In this document: one piece after another, positions 18,459 through 27,112 of the stretch | How the letters are laid out: every line of letters begins with the position of its first letter | How positions within the stretch are numbered: the first letter of the stretch is position 1 | From: Planotetraspora mira | Lineage (GTDB): Bacteria; Actinomycetota; Actinomycetes; Streptosporangiales; Streptosporangiaceae | Direction: 5' to 3' | Assembly (NCBI RefSeq): GCF_016863275.1 | Contig: NZ_BOOO01000013.1 | Span: 369,321-433,320, forward strand | Length of the DNA stretch: 64,000 bases | The notes under the pieces: generated by a model | Databases searched by the model: none | What the model saw: only the letters and a program-made list of their open reading frames with translations | What the model was told of the DNA's origin: nothing | Made by a program: the position numbers and the translations under genes

Positions 18459-19192
18459 CGGGCCGGGACCTCGCCTCCGCCGTGCACGGGGATGTCCGCA
18501 CCGGTTACGTAGGAGGCGAGGTCGCTCGCCAGATAGAGGCAGGTGTTGGCCACGTCGCCGGGCACCGCCATCCGGCCCATCGGGATCAGCTCCGCGACGG
18601 CCGCGCCGCCGTCCTCGCCGTACGCCCAGGCGGCGGACTCGGTCCGGATGAGGCCGGTGGTGATGTGGTTGACCCGCACCTTCGGCGACCACTCGAGCGC
18701 CAGCGCCCTGGTGAGCACGAGCAGGCCGGCCTTGGCCGCGGAATAGGCCGCCATGCCCGGCTGGGGATCGATGGCGGCGACGCTGCCGATGTTGATGATC
18801 GAGCCGCCGGTCTCCTGCGCCTGCATGACCTTGTTGGCGGGCTGCGCCACGTAGAACGGGGCGAGCAGGTTGAGATCCACGATCTTCTCCACGAAGCGCG
18901 GCGAGACGGTCGTCGCGTCCGCTGAGGGCGAGCCCCCGGCGTTGTTGACGAGCACGTCGAGCCGGCCGAGGTGGCCGACCGCCTGCTCCACCAGGCCGGC
19001 GGCGGCGCCGGCGTCCCGGATGTCGGCCGAGACGAAACGGGCCGTCCTGCCGCCGGCGGAGGGCAGGACCTCCGGCTCCGCGCGGCCGCCCACCACCACG
19101 TCCGCGCCCGCCGCGAGGAAACTTTCCGCGATCACGAATCCGATGCCCTTGGTGCCGCCGGTGACCAGGACCGCCTGGCTGCCGAAGTCCAT
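18437..19192 (-). CDS. SDR of the KstR2-regulon type (Rv3549c-like)
   Basis: The 251-residue SDR has TGGTKGIG near residue 12, NNAGGSPSAD, catalytic Ser (NIGSVAAI) and YSAAKAGL. The ATG at 19192 is used because upstream codons give a low-complexity Pro/Arg extension unlike the family. It sits next to fadD3 and close to a second SDR and echA20, the arrangement in which mycobacteria carry Rv3549c and Rv3548c. A role in ring C/D (HIP) degradation is inferred from that context. The pair's exact reactions are unresolved. Confidence 0.78.
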   Translation of the reverse strand: MDFGSQAVLVTGGTKGIGFVIAESFLAAGADVVVGGRAEPEVLPSAGGRTARFVSADIRDAGAAAGLVEQAVGHLGRLDVLVNNAGGSPSADATTVSPRFVEKIVDLNLLAPFYVAQPANKVMQAQETGGSIINIGSVAAIDPQPGMAAYSAAKAGLLVLTRALALEWSPKVRVNHITTGLIRTESAAWAYGEDGGAAVAELIPMGRMAVPGDVANTCLYLASDLASYVTGADIPVHGGGEVPARYVLTRN

Positions 19193-19341
19193 CGTCACGT
19201 CCAAAGGGGGCCTCCAGGGATGGGGGTCGCGGAGAAGGATCTCTCGGAGGGTACGGCCGGGCGTCCCGGGGCGGGGGAGAGGTACCGGCCAGCGGGACGA
19301 CGGCCCACCCGTCCGGTCCGGCGCGGACACCATGGGGACCC

Positions 19342-20937
19342 ATGAGCGACGACGTGGCACTGACGATTCCCGGCGTCCTGCGGCGCGCCGCCGAGCGGTT
19401 CCCCGACGCCGAGGCCGTCGTGGACGGCGCGTCCCGGCTGACCTACGCGCAGCTGCGGAGCCGGGTCCGCGAGGCGGCCAAGGCGTTCATCGCGCTCGGA
19501 GTCGAGCCGGGGGACCGCGTCGGGATCTGGGCGCCGAACACCATCCGGTGGATCGTGACCGCGCTGGGCGCGCTGAGCGCCGGCGCCGTCGTGGTCCCGG
19601 CCAACACCCGGTACAAGGGCGAGGAGGCGCGGTGGCTGTTCGGCCGGAGCCGCGTGCGGGCGCTCTTCGTGGAGGACGGCTTCCTCGGCAACGCCTACCT
19701 CGGCATGCTCGGGGTGGAAGGGGACGGGGGAACCCCCGGACTGCCCGGCCTCACCACCGTGGTGACGTACGACGCCGGGGAACGGCCGGGAGCGACGAGC
19801 TGGGAGCACTTCCTGTCGGGCGCGGAGGCGGTCACGGACGAGGAGGCCGACGCCCGGGCCGAGGCGGTTCGCCCCGACGACGTGGCGGACATCCTGTTCA
19901 CCTCCGGCACCACCGGCAGGTCCAAGGGCGCCATGTGCACCCACCGTCAGAACGTCCGCACCTACCTTGCCTGGAGCGACAGGACCGGCCTCCGGCACGG
20001 CGACCGCTACCTGATCGTCAACCCGCTCTTCCACACCTTCGGCTACAAGGCGGGGGTCTTCGCCTGCCTGCTCCGAGCCGCAACGATGGTCCTCCAGCCG
20101 GTGTTCGCGGCGGGCGAGACGATGCGGCTGGTCGAGGCCGAGCGGATCACCGTGCTGCCGGGGGCGCCGACCATCTACATCACGATGCTCGACGCGCCGG
20201 AGCGGGACCGGTTCGACCTGTCCTCGCTGCGGCTCGCGGTGACCGGCGCCGCGGTGGTGCCGGTCGCGTTGGTCAGGCGGATGCGGGCCGAGCTCTTCCC
20301 CGAGGTGGTCACCGCGTACGGGCTGACCGAGTCGTGCGGCACGGTCACCTCCTGTTCCCTGACGGACGACGACACGACCGTGGCGACCACGTCCGGCCGT
20401 CCCATCGAGGGCGTGGAGGTGGTGGTGGCCGACGACAAGGGGGACCCGGTTCCGGCGGGGCGGGACGGCGAGATCCTGGTCCGCGGCCACAACGTGATGG
20501 TGGGCTACCTCGACGACGAGGAGGCGACCGCCGCGACGATCAGGGACGGCTGGCTGGTGACCGGGGACCGCGGGCGGCTCGACGAACGCGGCAACCTGGT
20601 CATCACCGGCCGGTCGAAGGACATGTTCGTCGTCGGCGGGTTCAACGTGTACCCGGCCGAGATCGAGCAGGTGCTGGCCGCCCACGAGGGGGTCGCCGAG
20701 GTCGCGGTGGCCGGCGTCCCCGACGCCCGGATGGGCGAGGCCGGCCGGGCGTACGTCGTGGCCCGGCCAGGAGTCGCCCTCGTGCCCGGCGAACTGGTCG
20801 CGTACTGCCGGGGCAGGCTCGCCGGCTTCAAGGTGCCGCGCGAGGTCGTGCTCGTCGCGGAACTCCCGCGCAACGCGGCGGGGAAGGTCGACAAGGCCGC
20901 GCTGGCCCTGCTCGAGGCTTCTGTTCAGGCGCCGTAG
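19342..20937 (+). CDS. fadD3: HIP-CoA ligase FadD3
   Basis: The 531-residue adenylate-forming ligase has DILFTSGTTGRSKGAMCTHR near residue 180, NPLFHTFGYKAG, TAYGLTES, ITGRSKDMFVVGGFNVYPAE and LPRNAAGKVDKAAL. NPLFHTFGYKAGV and the overall layout closely follow mycobacterial FadD3, which activates HIP, the bicyclic propionate left after rings A and B are removed. This is the gateway to ring C/D degradation. It diverges from the upstream SDR and overlaps the convergent SDR gene by 13 bp at its 3' end. FadD3 is the only member of the module lying between the two SDRs. Confidence 0.88.
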   Translation: MSDDVALTIPGVLRRAAERFPDAEAVVDGASRLTYAQLRSRVREAAKAFIALGVEPGDRVGIWAPNTIRWIVTALGALSAGAVVVPANTRYKGEEARWLFGRSRVRALFVEDGFLGNAYLGMLGVEGDGGTPGLPGLTTVVTYDAGERPGATSWEHFLSGAEAVTDEEADARAEAVRPDDVADILFTSGTTGRSKGAMCTHRQNVRTYLAWSDRTGLRHGDRYLIVNPLFHTFGYKAGVFACLLRAATMVLQPVFAAGETMRLVEAERITVLPGAPTIYITMLDAPERDRFDLSSLRLAVTGAAVVPVALVRRMRAELFPEVVTAYGLTESCGTVTSCSLTDDDTTVATTSGRPIEGVEVVVADDKGDPVPAGRDGEILVRGHNVMVGYLDDEEATAATIRDGWLVTGDRGRLDERGNLVITGRSKDMFVVGGFNVYPAEIEQVLAAHEGVAEVAVAGVPDARMGEAGRAYVVARPGVALVPGELVAYCRGRLAGFKVPREVVLVAELPRNAAGKVDKAALALLEASVQAP

Positions 20938-21839
20938 ACGGGCTCCGGCCGGGCGGCCCCGGCGAGCAGCCCGGCGATCTCGGGACCGAGGCGCGCCGCG
21001 TCCCACCGGGTGCCCCCGTCGACGGCGGGGCCGCGGCGGAAGCCCTCCATCACGCAGATCCGGCCGCCCTCGATCTCGAAGACCCGCCCGGTCACGTCAG
21101 CGGACTCGGCCGAGCCGAGCCAGACGACGAGCGGGGACACGTTCCCGGGGTCCATCGCGTCGAACTCGCCGTTCCCGGGAGCCGCCATCGTGGCCGCGAA
21201 GGCCTGTTCGGTCATCCGGGTGCGTGCGGCGGGGGCGATGGCGTTGACGGTCACGCCGTAGCGGCCGAGTTCGGCCGCGGCGACGAGCGTGAGGCCCACG
21301 ATGCCCGCCTTGGCCGCCGAGTAGTTGCCCTGCCCGACACTGCCGAGCAGACCGGCTCCCGACGAGGTGTTGATCACGCGGGCGTCCACCGGGCGGCCCG
21401 CCTTGGACTCGGCCCGCCAGTGCAGCCCGGCGTGCTTCAGCGGGAGGAAATGGCCCTTGAGGTGGACGCGCATCACCGCGTCCCACTCCTCCTCGGAGAG
21501 GTTCACCAGCATGCGGTCGCGGAGGAACCCGGCGTTGTTGACGAGCACGTCGAGCCGGCCGAAACGGTCCAGCGCGGTCGCGACCAGCCGCCGCGCCCCC
21601 TCGTCGGCGGCGACGTCGGAGCAGTCGGCGACCGCGTCGCCGCCCAGCGCGCGGATCTCCTCGGCCGTCTGCTCCGCCACGGCCTGCGCGGGCCCGTCCG
21701 CGCCGCCCTCACCGGAGAGGCTCACACCGAGGTCGTTGACCACGACCTTGGCGCCCTGCCGGGCGAACTCCAGGGCGTGCGCACGGCCGAGCCCGCGCCC
21801 GGCGCCGGTCACGATCACGACGCGGTCCTCGCAGATCAT
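20925..21839 (-). CDS. SDR of the KstR2 regulon (Rv3548c-like)
   Basis: The 304-residue SDR equals Rv3548c in length. It has TGAGRGLG near residue 11, NNAGFLRDRMLVNLSEEEWD, catalytic Ser (INTSSG) and YSAAKAG, and a C-terminal extension like that of the (3R)-hydroxyacyl-CoA dehydrogenase group. It is divergent from echA20 exactly as in mycobacteria, where this pair flanks a KstR2-controlled promoter. The 108-bp divergent region carries a palindrome at 21918-21931. It is likely a hydroxyacyl-CoA dehydrogenase of ring C/D degradation; the step is not established by sequence. Confidence 0.8.
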   Translation of the reverse strand: MICEDRVVIVTGAGRGLGRAHALEFARQGAKVVVNDLGVSLSGEGGADGPAQAVAEQTAEEIRALGGDAVADCSDVAADEGARRLVATALDRFGRLDVLVNNAGFLRDRMLVNLSEEEWDAVMRVHLKGHFLPLKHAGLHWRAESKAGRPVDARVINTSSGAGLLGSVGQGNYSAAKAGIVGLTLVAAAELGRYGVTVNAIAPAARTRMTEQAFAATMAAPGNGEFDAMDPGNVSPLVVWLGSAESADVTGRVFEIEGGRICVMEGFRRGPAVDGGTRWDAARLGPEIAGLLAGAARPEPVYGA

Positions 21840-21917
21840 TCTGTGCTCTCCTCCGTGGACCGAAGCCGGCCGGGACGGCGGCCTCGGAGATCATTGGGGA
21901 CTCTGCTAGCGTATTTT

Positions 21918-21933
21918 CTAACAAATGTTAGAT
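21918..21933. promoter_or_regulatory. Palindrome in the SDR/echA20 divergent promoter (degenerate KstR2-like box)
   Basis: CTAACA and TGTTAG are perfect inverted arms around AA (21918-21931). Read as AACAAATGTTAGAT (21920-21933), it matches 7 of 10 fixed positions of the KstR2 consensus AnCAAGnnCTTGnT that I recall from mycobacteria. It is 17 bp upstream of the echA20 ATG, in the promoter of the ring C/D hydrolase operon. Confidence 0.5.
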
Positions 21934-21947
21934 CGAAAGGCGGTTGT

Positions 21948-22697
21948 ATGGGAATCTCCGCCAGCAGTCACGGCGAGGGCGTCGTCGAGATCGTGATGGA
22001 CGCGCCGCCGGTGAACGCGCTGACCGTGCGGGGCTGGTTCGACCTGGCCGCCGCCGTACGGGAGGCCGGGCGGGACGTGCGGACCCGGGTCGTGGTGCTG
22101 CGGGCCGAGGGCCGCGGGTTCAACGCGGGCGTCGACATCAAGGAGATGCAGGCGGGCAGCGGCTTCGAGGCGCTGGTGGGCGCGAATCGGGGCTGCTTCG
22201 AGGCGTTCGCGGCGGTCTACGAGTGCGAGGTGCCGGTGATCGCCGCCGTGCACGGGTTCTGCCTCGGCGGAGGCGTCGGCCTGGCCGGCAACGCGGACAT
22301 CGTGGTGGCCTCCGACGACGCCTACTTCGGGCTGCCCGAGGTCGAGCGGGGCGCACTCGGGGCCGCCACCCACCTGGCCAGGCTGGTTCCCCAGCACCTG
22401 ATGCGGGCCATGGTGTACACCTGCCGCAACGTCACGGCCGCCGAGTTGCACGCGTTCGGCTCGGTGCTGGAGGTCGTGCCGCGCGACCGGCTCCGCGACG
22501 CGGCGCTCGAGGTGGCGGCCCAGATCGCCGCCAAGGATCCGCAGGTGATCCGGCGGGCCAAGGAGTCGCTGAACGGCATCGACCCGGTCGACGTCAAGCG
22601 CAGCTACCGGTTCGAGCAGGGCTTCACGTTCGAACTCGGCCTCACGGGCGCGGGCGACCGGCATCGCGACGCCTTCGTCGCGGACGGGGCGAAGTGA
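21948..22697 (+). CDS. echA20: Ring D hydrolase EchA20 (crotonase fold)
   Basis: The 249-residue crotonase has the oxyanion-hole segments FNAGVDIKEMQ near residue 60 and GFCLGGGVGLAGNADIVVA near 104. Mycobacterial EchA20 opens ring D of HIEC-CoA by retro-Claisen-type hydrolysis. The position, first in an operon with ipdA, ipdB and ipdC and divergent from an Rv3548c-like SDR, is the conserved one. Its stop overlaps the ipdA ATG (TGATG). A GAAAGG site precedes the ATG. Confidence 0.9.
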   Translation: MGISASSHGEGVVEIVMDAPPVNALTVRGWFDLAAAVREAGRDVRTRVVVLRAEGRGFNAGVDIKEMQAGSGFEALVGANRGCFEAFAAVYECEVPVIAAVHGFCLGGGVGLAGNADIVVASDDAYFGLPEVERGALGAATHLARLVPQHLMRAMVYTCRNVTAAELHAFGSVLEVVPRDRLRDAALEVAAQIAAKDPQVIRRAKESLNGIDPVDVKRSYRFEQGFTFELGLTGAGDRHRDAFVADGAK

Positions 22698-23569
22698 TGG
22701 GCGCCGTGATGTCGATCGAGGAGATCGTCGGCTCGCTGGACAGCGGCATGACGATCGGGATCGGCGGGTGGGGCTCGCGGCGCAAGCCGATGGCCCTGGT
22801 CCGGGCGATCTGCCGGTCAGCGCTGACCGACCTGACCGTCGTGTCGTACGGCGGGCCGGACGTGGGCCTGCTGTGCGCGGCAGGCAAGGTCCGCCGGGTG
22901 GTCGCGCCGTTCGTCACGCTCGACTCGATCGCCCTGGAACCGCATTTCCGGGCCGCCCGCCAGAGCGGGGCGATCGAGTTCACCGAGTACGACGAGGGCA
23001 TGTTCATGTTCGGCCTGCTCGCCGGGGCGCACCGGCTGCCGTTCCTGCCGACCAGGGCGGGTCTCGGCTCCGACGTCATGCGCGTCGTCCCCGGCCTGCG
23101 CACCGTCCGCTCGCCGTACGAGGACGGGGAGGAACTGGTCGCGGTGCCCGCGCTGACGATGGACGCGGCGCTGGTGCACCTGGACCTGGCCGACACCCGG
23201 GGCAACGGCCGCTACCTCGGCCCCGACCCGTACATGGACGACCTGTTCGCCAAGGCGGCCGCGCGCTGCTACCTCTCCTGCGAGCGGATGGTCGAGCCCG
23301 GAGAGCTCGGCGGCCCGCCGCAGACGCTGCTGGTCAGCCGCATGCACGTCACGGGCGTCGTGGAGACGCCGGACGGGGGCCACTTCACCGGCCACGGCGC
23401 CGGCGGGGAGCGCGACGAGGCGTTCCAGCGGCACTACGCGGCGTCGGCGGCCGACCCGGAGGCCTGGGCGGCGTTCGCCGACCGGTTCCTGTCCGGTGAC
23501 GAGGCGGCCTACCAGGAGGCCGTACGGCGATGGCACGAGAGGGACCGCGTGGAAGGGGAGACGCGATGA
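22697..23569 (+). CDS. ipdA: COCHEA-CoA hydrolase alpha subunit IpdA
   Basis: The 290-residue protein has the CoA-transferase family I fold: GMTIGIGGWGSRRKPMALV near residue 17, VVSYGGPDVGLLCAAGKVRR near 48 and LGSDVMRVVP. IpdA and IpdB together hydrolyse ring C of COCHEA-CoA in the last ring-opening step, despite their transferase ancestry. The start overlaps the echA20 stop by 1 bp and the stop overlaps ipdB by 4 bp, consistent with equal expression of the subunits. Confidence 0.92.
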   Translation: MGAVMSIEEIVGSLDSGMTIGIGGWGSRRKPMALVRAICRSALTDLTVVSYGGPDVGLLCAAGKVRRVVAPFVTLDSIALEPHFRAARQSGAIEFTEYDEGMFMFGLLAGAHRLPFLPTRAGLGSDVMRVVPGLRTVRSPYEDGEELVAVPALTMDAALVHLDLADTRGNGRYLGPDPYMDDLFAKAAARCYLSCERMVEPGELGGPPQTLLVSRMHVTGVVETPDGGHFTGHGAGGERDEAFQRHYAASAADPEAWAAFADRFLSGDEAAYQEAVRRWHERDRVEGETR

Positions 23570-24330
23570 GCACGGCGTCCGCGGCGACTCGCGCGGAGAT
23601 CTGCGTGGTGGCCTGCGCCGAGGCGTGGCGCGGGGACGGCGAGGTGCTGGCCGCGGCGATGGGCACCTGCTCCGTCCTGGGGGCCAGGCTCGCCCGGCAC
23701 ACGTTCGAACCGGGACTGCTGACCACCGACGGCGGCGCGCTGCTCACCGCGGAGCCGGTGGCGCTCGGCGCCCCCGCGGACGCGGTCGAGGGATGGCTGC
23801 CGTTCCGCGAGCACCTGTGGCTCGTGCAGAACGGGCGGCGGCACGTGATGATGGGCGCCTCGCAGATCGACCGGCACGGCAACACCAACATCTCGGCCAT
23901 CGGCGAATGGGCGCGGCCGAAGTCGCAGCTTCTCGGCGTGCGCGGCGCGCCGGGCAACACGATCGGCAACCCGACGAGCTACTGGATCCCGCGGCACTCG
24001 ACGCGGGTCTTCGTCCCCGAGGTCGACATGGTGAGCGGCGTCGGCTTCGACCGGGCGGCCGGGCTCGGGCCCCGCGCCTCCCGGTTCCACGGTCTCCGCC
24101 GGGTGGTGACCGACCTCGGGGTCTTCGACTTCGGCACACCGGACGGCTCGATGCGGCTGGTCTCGGTGCATCCCGGGGTCGAGGTCGAGCGGGTCGTCGC
24201 CGCGACCGGCTTCGAGTTGGTGATCGAGGGCGAGGTGCCGGAGACGCGGCAGCCGACCGAGGAGGAGTCGCGGCTGATCCGCGAGGTGCTCGACCCGAAG
24301 GCCCTGCGTGATCAGGAGGTCAGGGCGTGA
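23566..24330 (+). CDS. ipdB: COCHEA-CoA hydrolase beta subunit IpdB
   Basis: The 254-residue CoA-transferase-like beta subunit has VMMGASQIDRHGNTNISAIG near residue 105 and GAPGNTIGNPTSYWIPRHS, the beta-subunit conserved core. IpdAB forms a heterotetramer that opens ring C. The ATG at 23566 is preceded by GGAAGGGGAG and overlaps the ipdA stop (ATGA); an ATG 36 bp upstream would make an unneeded overlap. Confidence 0.92.
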   Translation: MSTASAATRAEICVVACAEAWRGDGEVLAAAMGTCSVLGARLARHTFEPGLLTTDGGALLTAEPVALGAPADAVEGWLPFREHLWLVQNGRRHVMMGASQIDRHGNTNISAIGEWARPKSQLLGVRGAPGNTIGNPTSYWIPRHSTRVFVPEVDMVSGVGFDRAAGLGPRASRFHGLRRVVTDLGVFDFGTPDGSMRLVSVHPGVEVERVVAATGFELVIEGEVPETRQPTEEESRLIREVLDPKALRDQEVRA

Positions 24331-24379
24331 ACCGGCCGGCGTGCGGCCGGCCGCGGTGGTACGGCGGGGAGGCCGGGCG

Positions 24380-25468
24380 GTGATCGCCCAGGTGCTGGAC
24401 ACTCCGCTGACCCGCCTCACCGGCGTCCGCCACCCGGTCGTGCAGACCGGGATGGGCTGGGTCGCCGGGCCGCGGCTGGTCTCCGCCGTGGCGAGGGCCG
24501 GAGGCCTCGGCATCCTCGGCTCGGCCACGATGACCCTCGACCGGCTCGCCGCCGCGATCGAGGAGGTCCGTGCCCGGACGGACGCGCCGTTCGGCGTGAA
24601 CCTGCGCGCCGACGCCGCGGACGCGGGCGACCGTGTCGAACTGCTGATCAGGAACCGGGTGAAGGTCGCCTCGTTCGCCCTGGCCCCGAGCCGGGAGCTG
24701 ATCGCGAAGCTGAAGGACGCCGGGGTCGTGGTGATCCCGTCGGTGGGCGCGCGACGGCACGCCGAGAAGGTCGCCGCCTGGGGAGCCGACGCCGTCATGG
24801 TCCAGGGCGGCGAAGGCGGCGGCCACACCGGTGCGGTCGCCACCACCCTGCTGTTGCCCCAGATCGTCGACGCGGTGGACATCCCGGTGATCGCCGCCGG
24901 GGGCTTCTTCGACGGGCGCGGCCTGGCGGCGGCCCTGGCGTACGGCGCGGCCGGGGTGGGCATGGGCACCCGCTTCCTGCTGACCGCCGACAGCCCGGTC
25001 CCCGACGCGGTCAAGCAGGCCTACCTCGGCACGTCGGAGACCGTCGTCACGCGGCAGGTCGACGGCATGCCGCACCGCGTCCTGCGCACCGCGCTCGTCG
25101 ACGGGCTGGAACGGTCGGGCAGGGCGTCCGGGCTGGTCCGGGCCGTGCGCAGCGCAGCCCGGTTCAGGCGGATCTCCGGGATGTCGTGGGCCGCGATGAT
25201 CCGCGACGGGCTGGCGATGAGGCGGGGCAGGGAGCTGACCTGGTCGCAGGTCCTCATGGCCGCCAACACGCCCATGCTGCTCAAGGCGGCCATGGTGGAC
25301 GGCCGGCCCGACCTGGGCGTGATGGCGTCCGGCCAGGTGGTCGCGCTCATCGACGACCTGCCCACCTGCGAGGAGCTGATCGACCGGATCGTCACCCGGG
25401 CCGCCGGCGTCCTGCGCGGCCTCGGACCGCTGACCGTTCCGGGGGCCGGCCCAGGCCAGGAATCCTGA
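24380..25468 (+). CDS. ipdC: Flavin-dependent reductase IpdC (nitronate monooxygenase-like)
   Basis: The 362-residue TIM barrel of the nitronate monooxygenase/2-nitropropane dioxygenase family begins with TGVRHPVVQTGMGWVAGPRL near residue 14, and has MVQGGEGGGHTGA and IAAGGFFDGRGLAAALAYGA for FMN binding. IpdC is needed before IpdAB in ring C opening. I chose the GTG at 24380 because GGGGAGG lies 7 bp upstream and it aligns with known IpdC N-termini; an upstream ATG at 24308 would add a disordered Arg-rich leader and overlap ipdB. It ends the operon, 27 bp from a convergent peptidase gene. Confidence 0.9.
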   Translation: MIAQVLDTPLTRLTGVRHPVVQTGMGWVAGPRLVSAVARAGGLGILGSATMTLDRLAAAIEEVRARTDAPFGVNLRADAADAGDRVELLIRNRVKVASFALAPSRELIAKLKDAGVVVIPSVGARRHAEKVAAWGADAVMVQGGEGGGHTGAVATTLLLPQIVDAVDIPVIAAGGFFDGRGLAAALAYGAAGVGMGTRFLLTADSPVPDAVKQAYLGTSETVVTRQVDGMPHRVLRTALVDGLERSGRASGLVRAVRSAARFRRISGMSWAAMIRDGLAMRRGRELTWSQVLMAANTPMLLKAAMVDGRPDLGVMASGQVVALIDDLPTCEELIDRIVTRAAGVLRGLGPLTVPGAGPGQES

Positions 25469-25495
25469 CCCGGGCCGATCCCCAGAGGACGCGCG

Positions 25496-26920
25496 TCAGG
25501 ACGGGCGGCGGACGGGGAGCATGTCGTCGTCGGGGACCGACGACACCGCGTTCCGCTGGAGCGCCGTCACGTCGGGCACCCCTGCCCACCGCCGTAACGT
25601 CGTGGTCGCCGCGAGGCGGTCGGCCTCCTCGAGGCGGGAGACGTTCGCCCCGTGGTTGGCGCCGGGCGCGACGTAGAGATAGGAGTCCTTCCTGGTGGGC
25701 GTGAACCGCTCGGCGCTCCACGGGTCGTTCTGGCCGTAGATGAACATCATCCGGCTCGACTGCCCGCGCACCCAGTGGTCCACGTCCAGCATCGGCCGGG
25801 GATCGTGCCGCGAGCGCAACTCGGCGGGGATGGAGGAGTTGGCCTGGTAGAGCCCGGGATAGCGGAGCAGTCCGCGCAGGTGCGCGAACTTCAGCTCAGG
25901 CCAGCCGAGCTGGGTGGCCGCCTGGTAGTAGTACGGCGTGTAGTACTCCAGGCCCTGATCGGTGTAGAAGGCGAAGGACGCCACCTGGTCGAGCCACTCG
26001 TAGATCTCGTCGTCGGACGCCGTGGCCGCCGGGACGGCCGGGCAGTCCGCCGCCGTCGAGTACTGCCAGAACGCCCACGGAGCGTCGAGCACGGTCATCT
26101 CGAACGACCGGTCGGCGGTGCCGAGCGTCTTGGTGAAGGTGTATCCGTTGTCCGCCGCGTACGCCTTAAGGCGAGGCACCAGCCTGTCGCGCCGCTTGAG
26201 CGCCTGGATCTGCACGTTCTTCAGCGCCGTGCGGCACGCGGCGTCGCCCACGGTGGCGAAGAAGTCGTCGTAGGCGCGGTCGGCGGGGTTGACCCTGTCG
26301 TTCGGTGCGACGTAGGCCACCACGCCGTCGACGTCGCCGGGGTAGAAGCGGCGGTGGTAGACCGAGGTCATGCCGCCCTTGCTCGCACCCGTCTGGATCC
26401 ACTTCCCGGAGTAGACCGGCTTGAGCGCCTGGACGATGCGATGTTCGTCGCTCGCCTCCTGCCAGATGTCGAGGGTGCGCCAGTTCGCGGGGTCGGGCCG
26501 GGACGGGGTGAAGAAGCGGTGCTCGACCGAGACCTGGTTGCCGTCGAGGAGCCGGGTCGGCTCCGTCCGGGACGGGCTCGTCGACATCCCGTACCCGCTG
26601 GTGTACAACACGACGGGTGCGTCGGTGGTGCGGTGCAGCAGGCTCAGCCGCTGCTGGAACGTCCCCTTCTTCGGGTTGCGATGGTCGATCGGCTGCGTGT
26701 AGCTGAGGATGAAGTACCGGTATCCCGTCAGCTGTGACTCTGAGATCACCGTCAGGCCGGGAATGGCCTTGAGCGCGTCCAGCAGGGGATCCTCCGCCGC
26801 CGTGACGGTCGACTGGGCGGAGGTCGTCGCCGTCGCCGAGGCGGGCAGGGCGACGGGGCCGGTGGTGAGAAGCGCGAGCATGAGTGCGGGCACGAGGGCG
26901 GGGACGATCCGGGTTCGCAC
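25496..26920 (-). CDS. Secreted S37-type serine tripeptidyl aminopeptidase
   Basis: The 474-residue protein has a Sec-type signal peptide (VPALVPALMLALLTTGPVAL, cut near ALPASA). It is an alpha/beta-hydrolase peptidase with the nucleophile in TGASKGGMTSVYHRRFYP at Ser180, the acid in FIYGQNDPW and the His in GANHGANV. This matches the PS-10/S37 family of Streptomyces tripeptidyl aminopeptidases, which release tripeptides outside the cell. The GTG start has AGGAG 9 bp upstream. It has no evident role in steroid use and interrupts the ring C/D module, so it looks like an independent insertion. Confidence 0.85.
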   Translation of the reverse strand: MRTRIVPALVPALMLALLTTGPVALPASATATTSAQSTVTAAEDPLLDALKAIPGLTVISESQLTGYRYFILSYTQPIDHRNPKKGTFQQRLSLLHRTTDAPVVLYTSGYGMSTSPSRTEPTRLLDGNQVSVEHRFFTPSRPDPANWRTLDIWQEASDEHRIVQALKPVYSGKWIQTGASKGGMTSVYHRRFYPGDVDGVVAYVAPNDRVNPADRAYDDFFATVGDAACRTALKNVQIQALKRRDRLVPRLKAYAADNGYTFTKTLGTADRSFEMTVLDAPWAFWQYSTAADCPAVPAATASDDEIYEWLDQVASFAFYTDQGLEYYTPYYYQAATQLGWPELKFAHLRGLLRYPGLYQANSSIPAELRSRHDPRPMLDVDHWVRGQSSRMMFIYGQNDPWSAERFTPTRKDSYLYVAPGANHGANVSRLEEADRLAATTTLRRWAGVPDVTALQRNAVSSVPDDDMLPVRRPS

Positions 26921-27046
26921 GATCGTGTCTCCTGGGGGGCGGAGCGCGTCACCAGAGGTCCGAGCCGTCCGGCCGGAGGACTCTCTCCGCCGTCACCACT
27001 CGTCGATCCGGCGACCACTACGGGGCAAAAGCGTGATCATCACCTT

Positions 27047-27059
27047 AACATCAGATGTT
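27047..27059. promoter_or_regulatory. AACATC-A-GATGTT palindrome
   Basis: Perfect 6-bp arms surround one central A in an AT-rich patch, about 130 bp upstream of the S37 peptidase start and 54 bp past the stop of the fadE32/33-like gene. It could be a peptidase operator or part of transcript termination. It does not fit the KstR2 consensus. Confidence 0.35.
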
Positions 27060-27112
27060 TACTGATTTAAGGATGTCTTGTCGCCTATGTCGCATCCGCA
27101 GGGTCGGAGAGC

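Noticed and set aside
18870..22697. A very long rightward open frame covering the SDR-FadD3-SDR-EchA20 region
   Set aside because: Only its last part (from 21948) encodes EchA20; the rest is an Arg/Gly/Pro-rich shadow of genes in other frames, a usual effect of high GC.
23530..23565. Earlier ATG for IpdB at 23530
   Set aside because: The ATGA overlap at 23566 with GGAAGGGGAG upstream fits the operon pattern and known IpdB N-termini.
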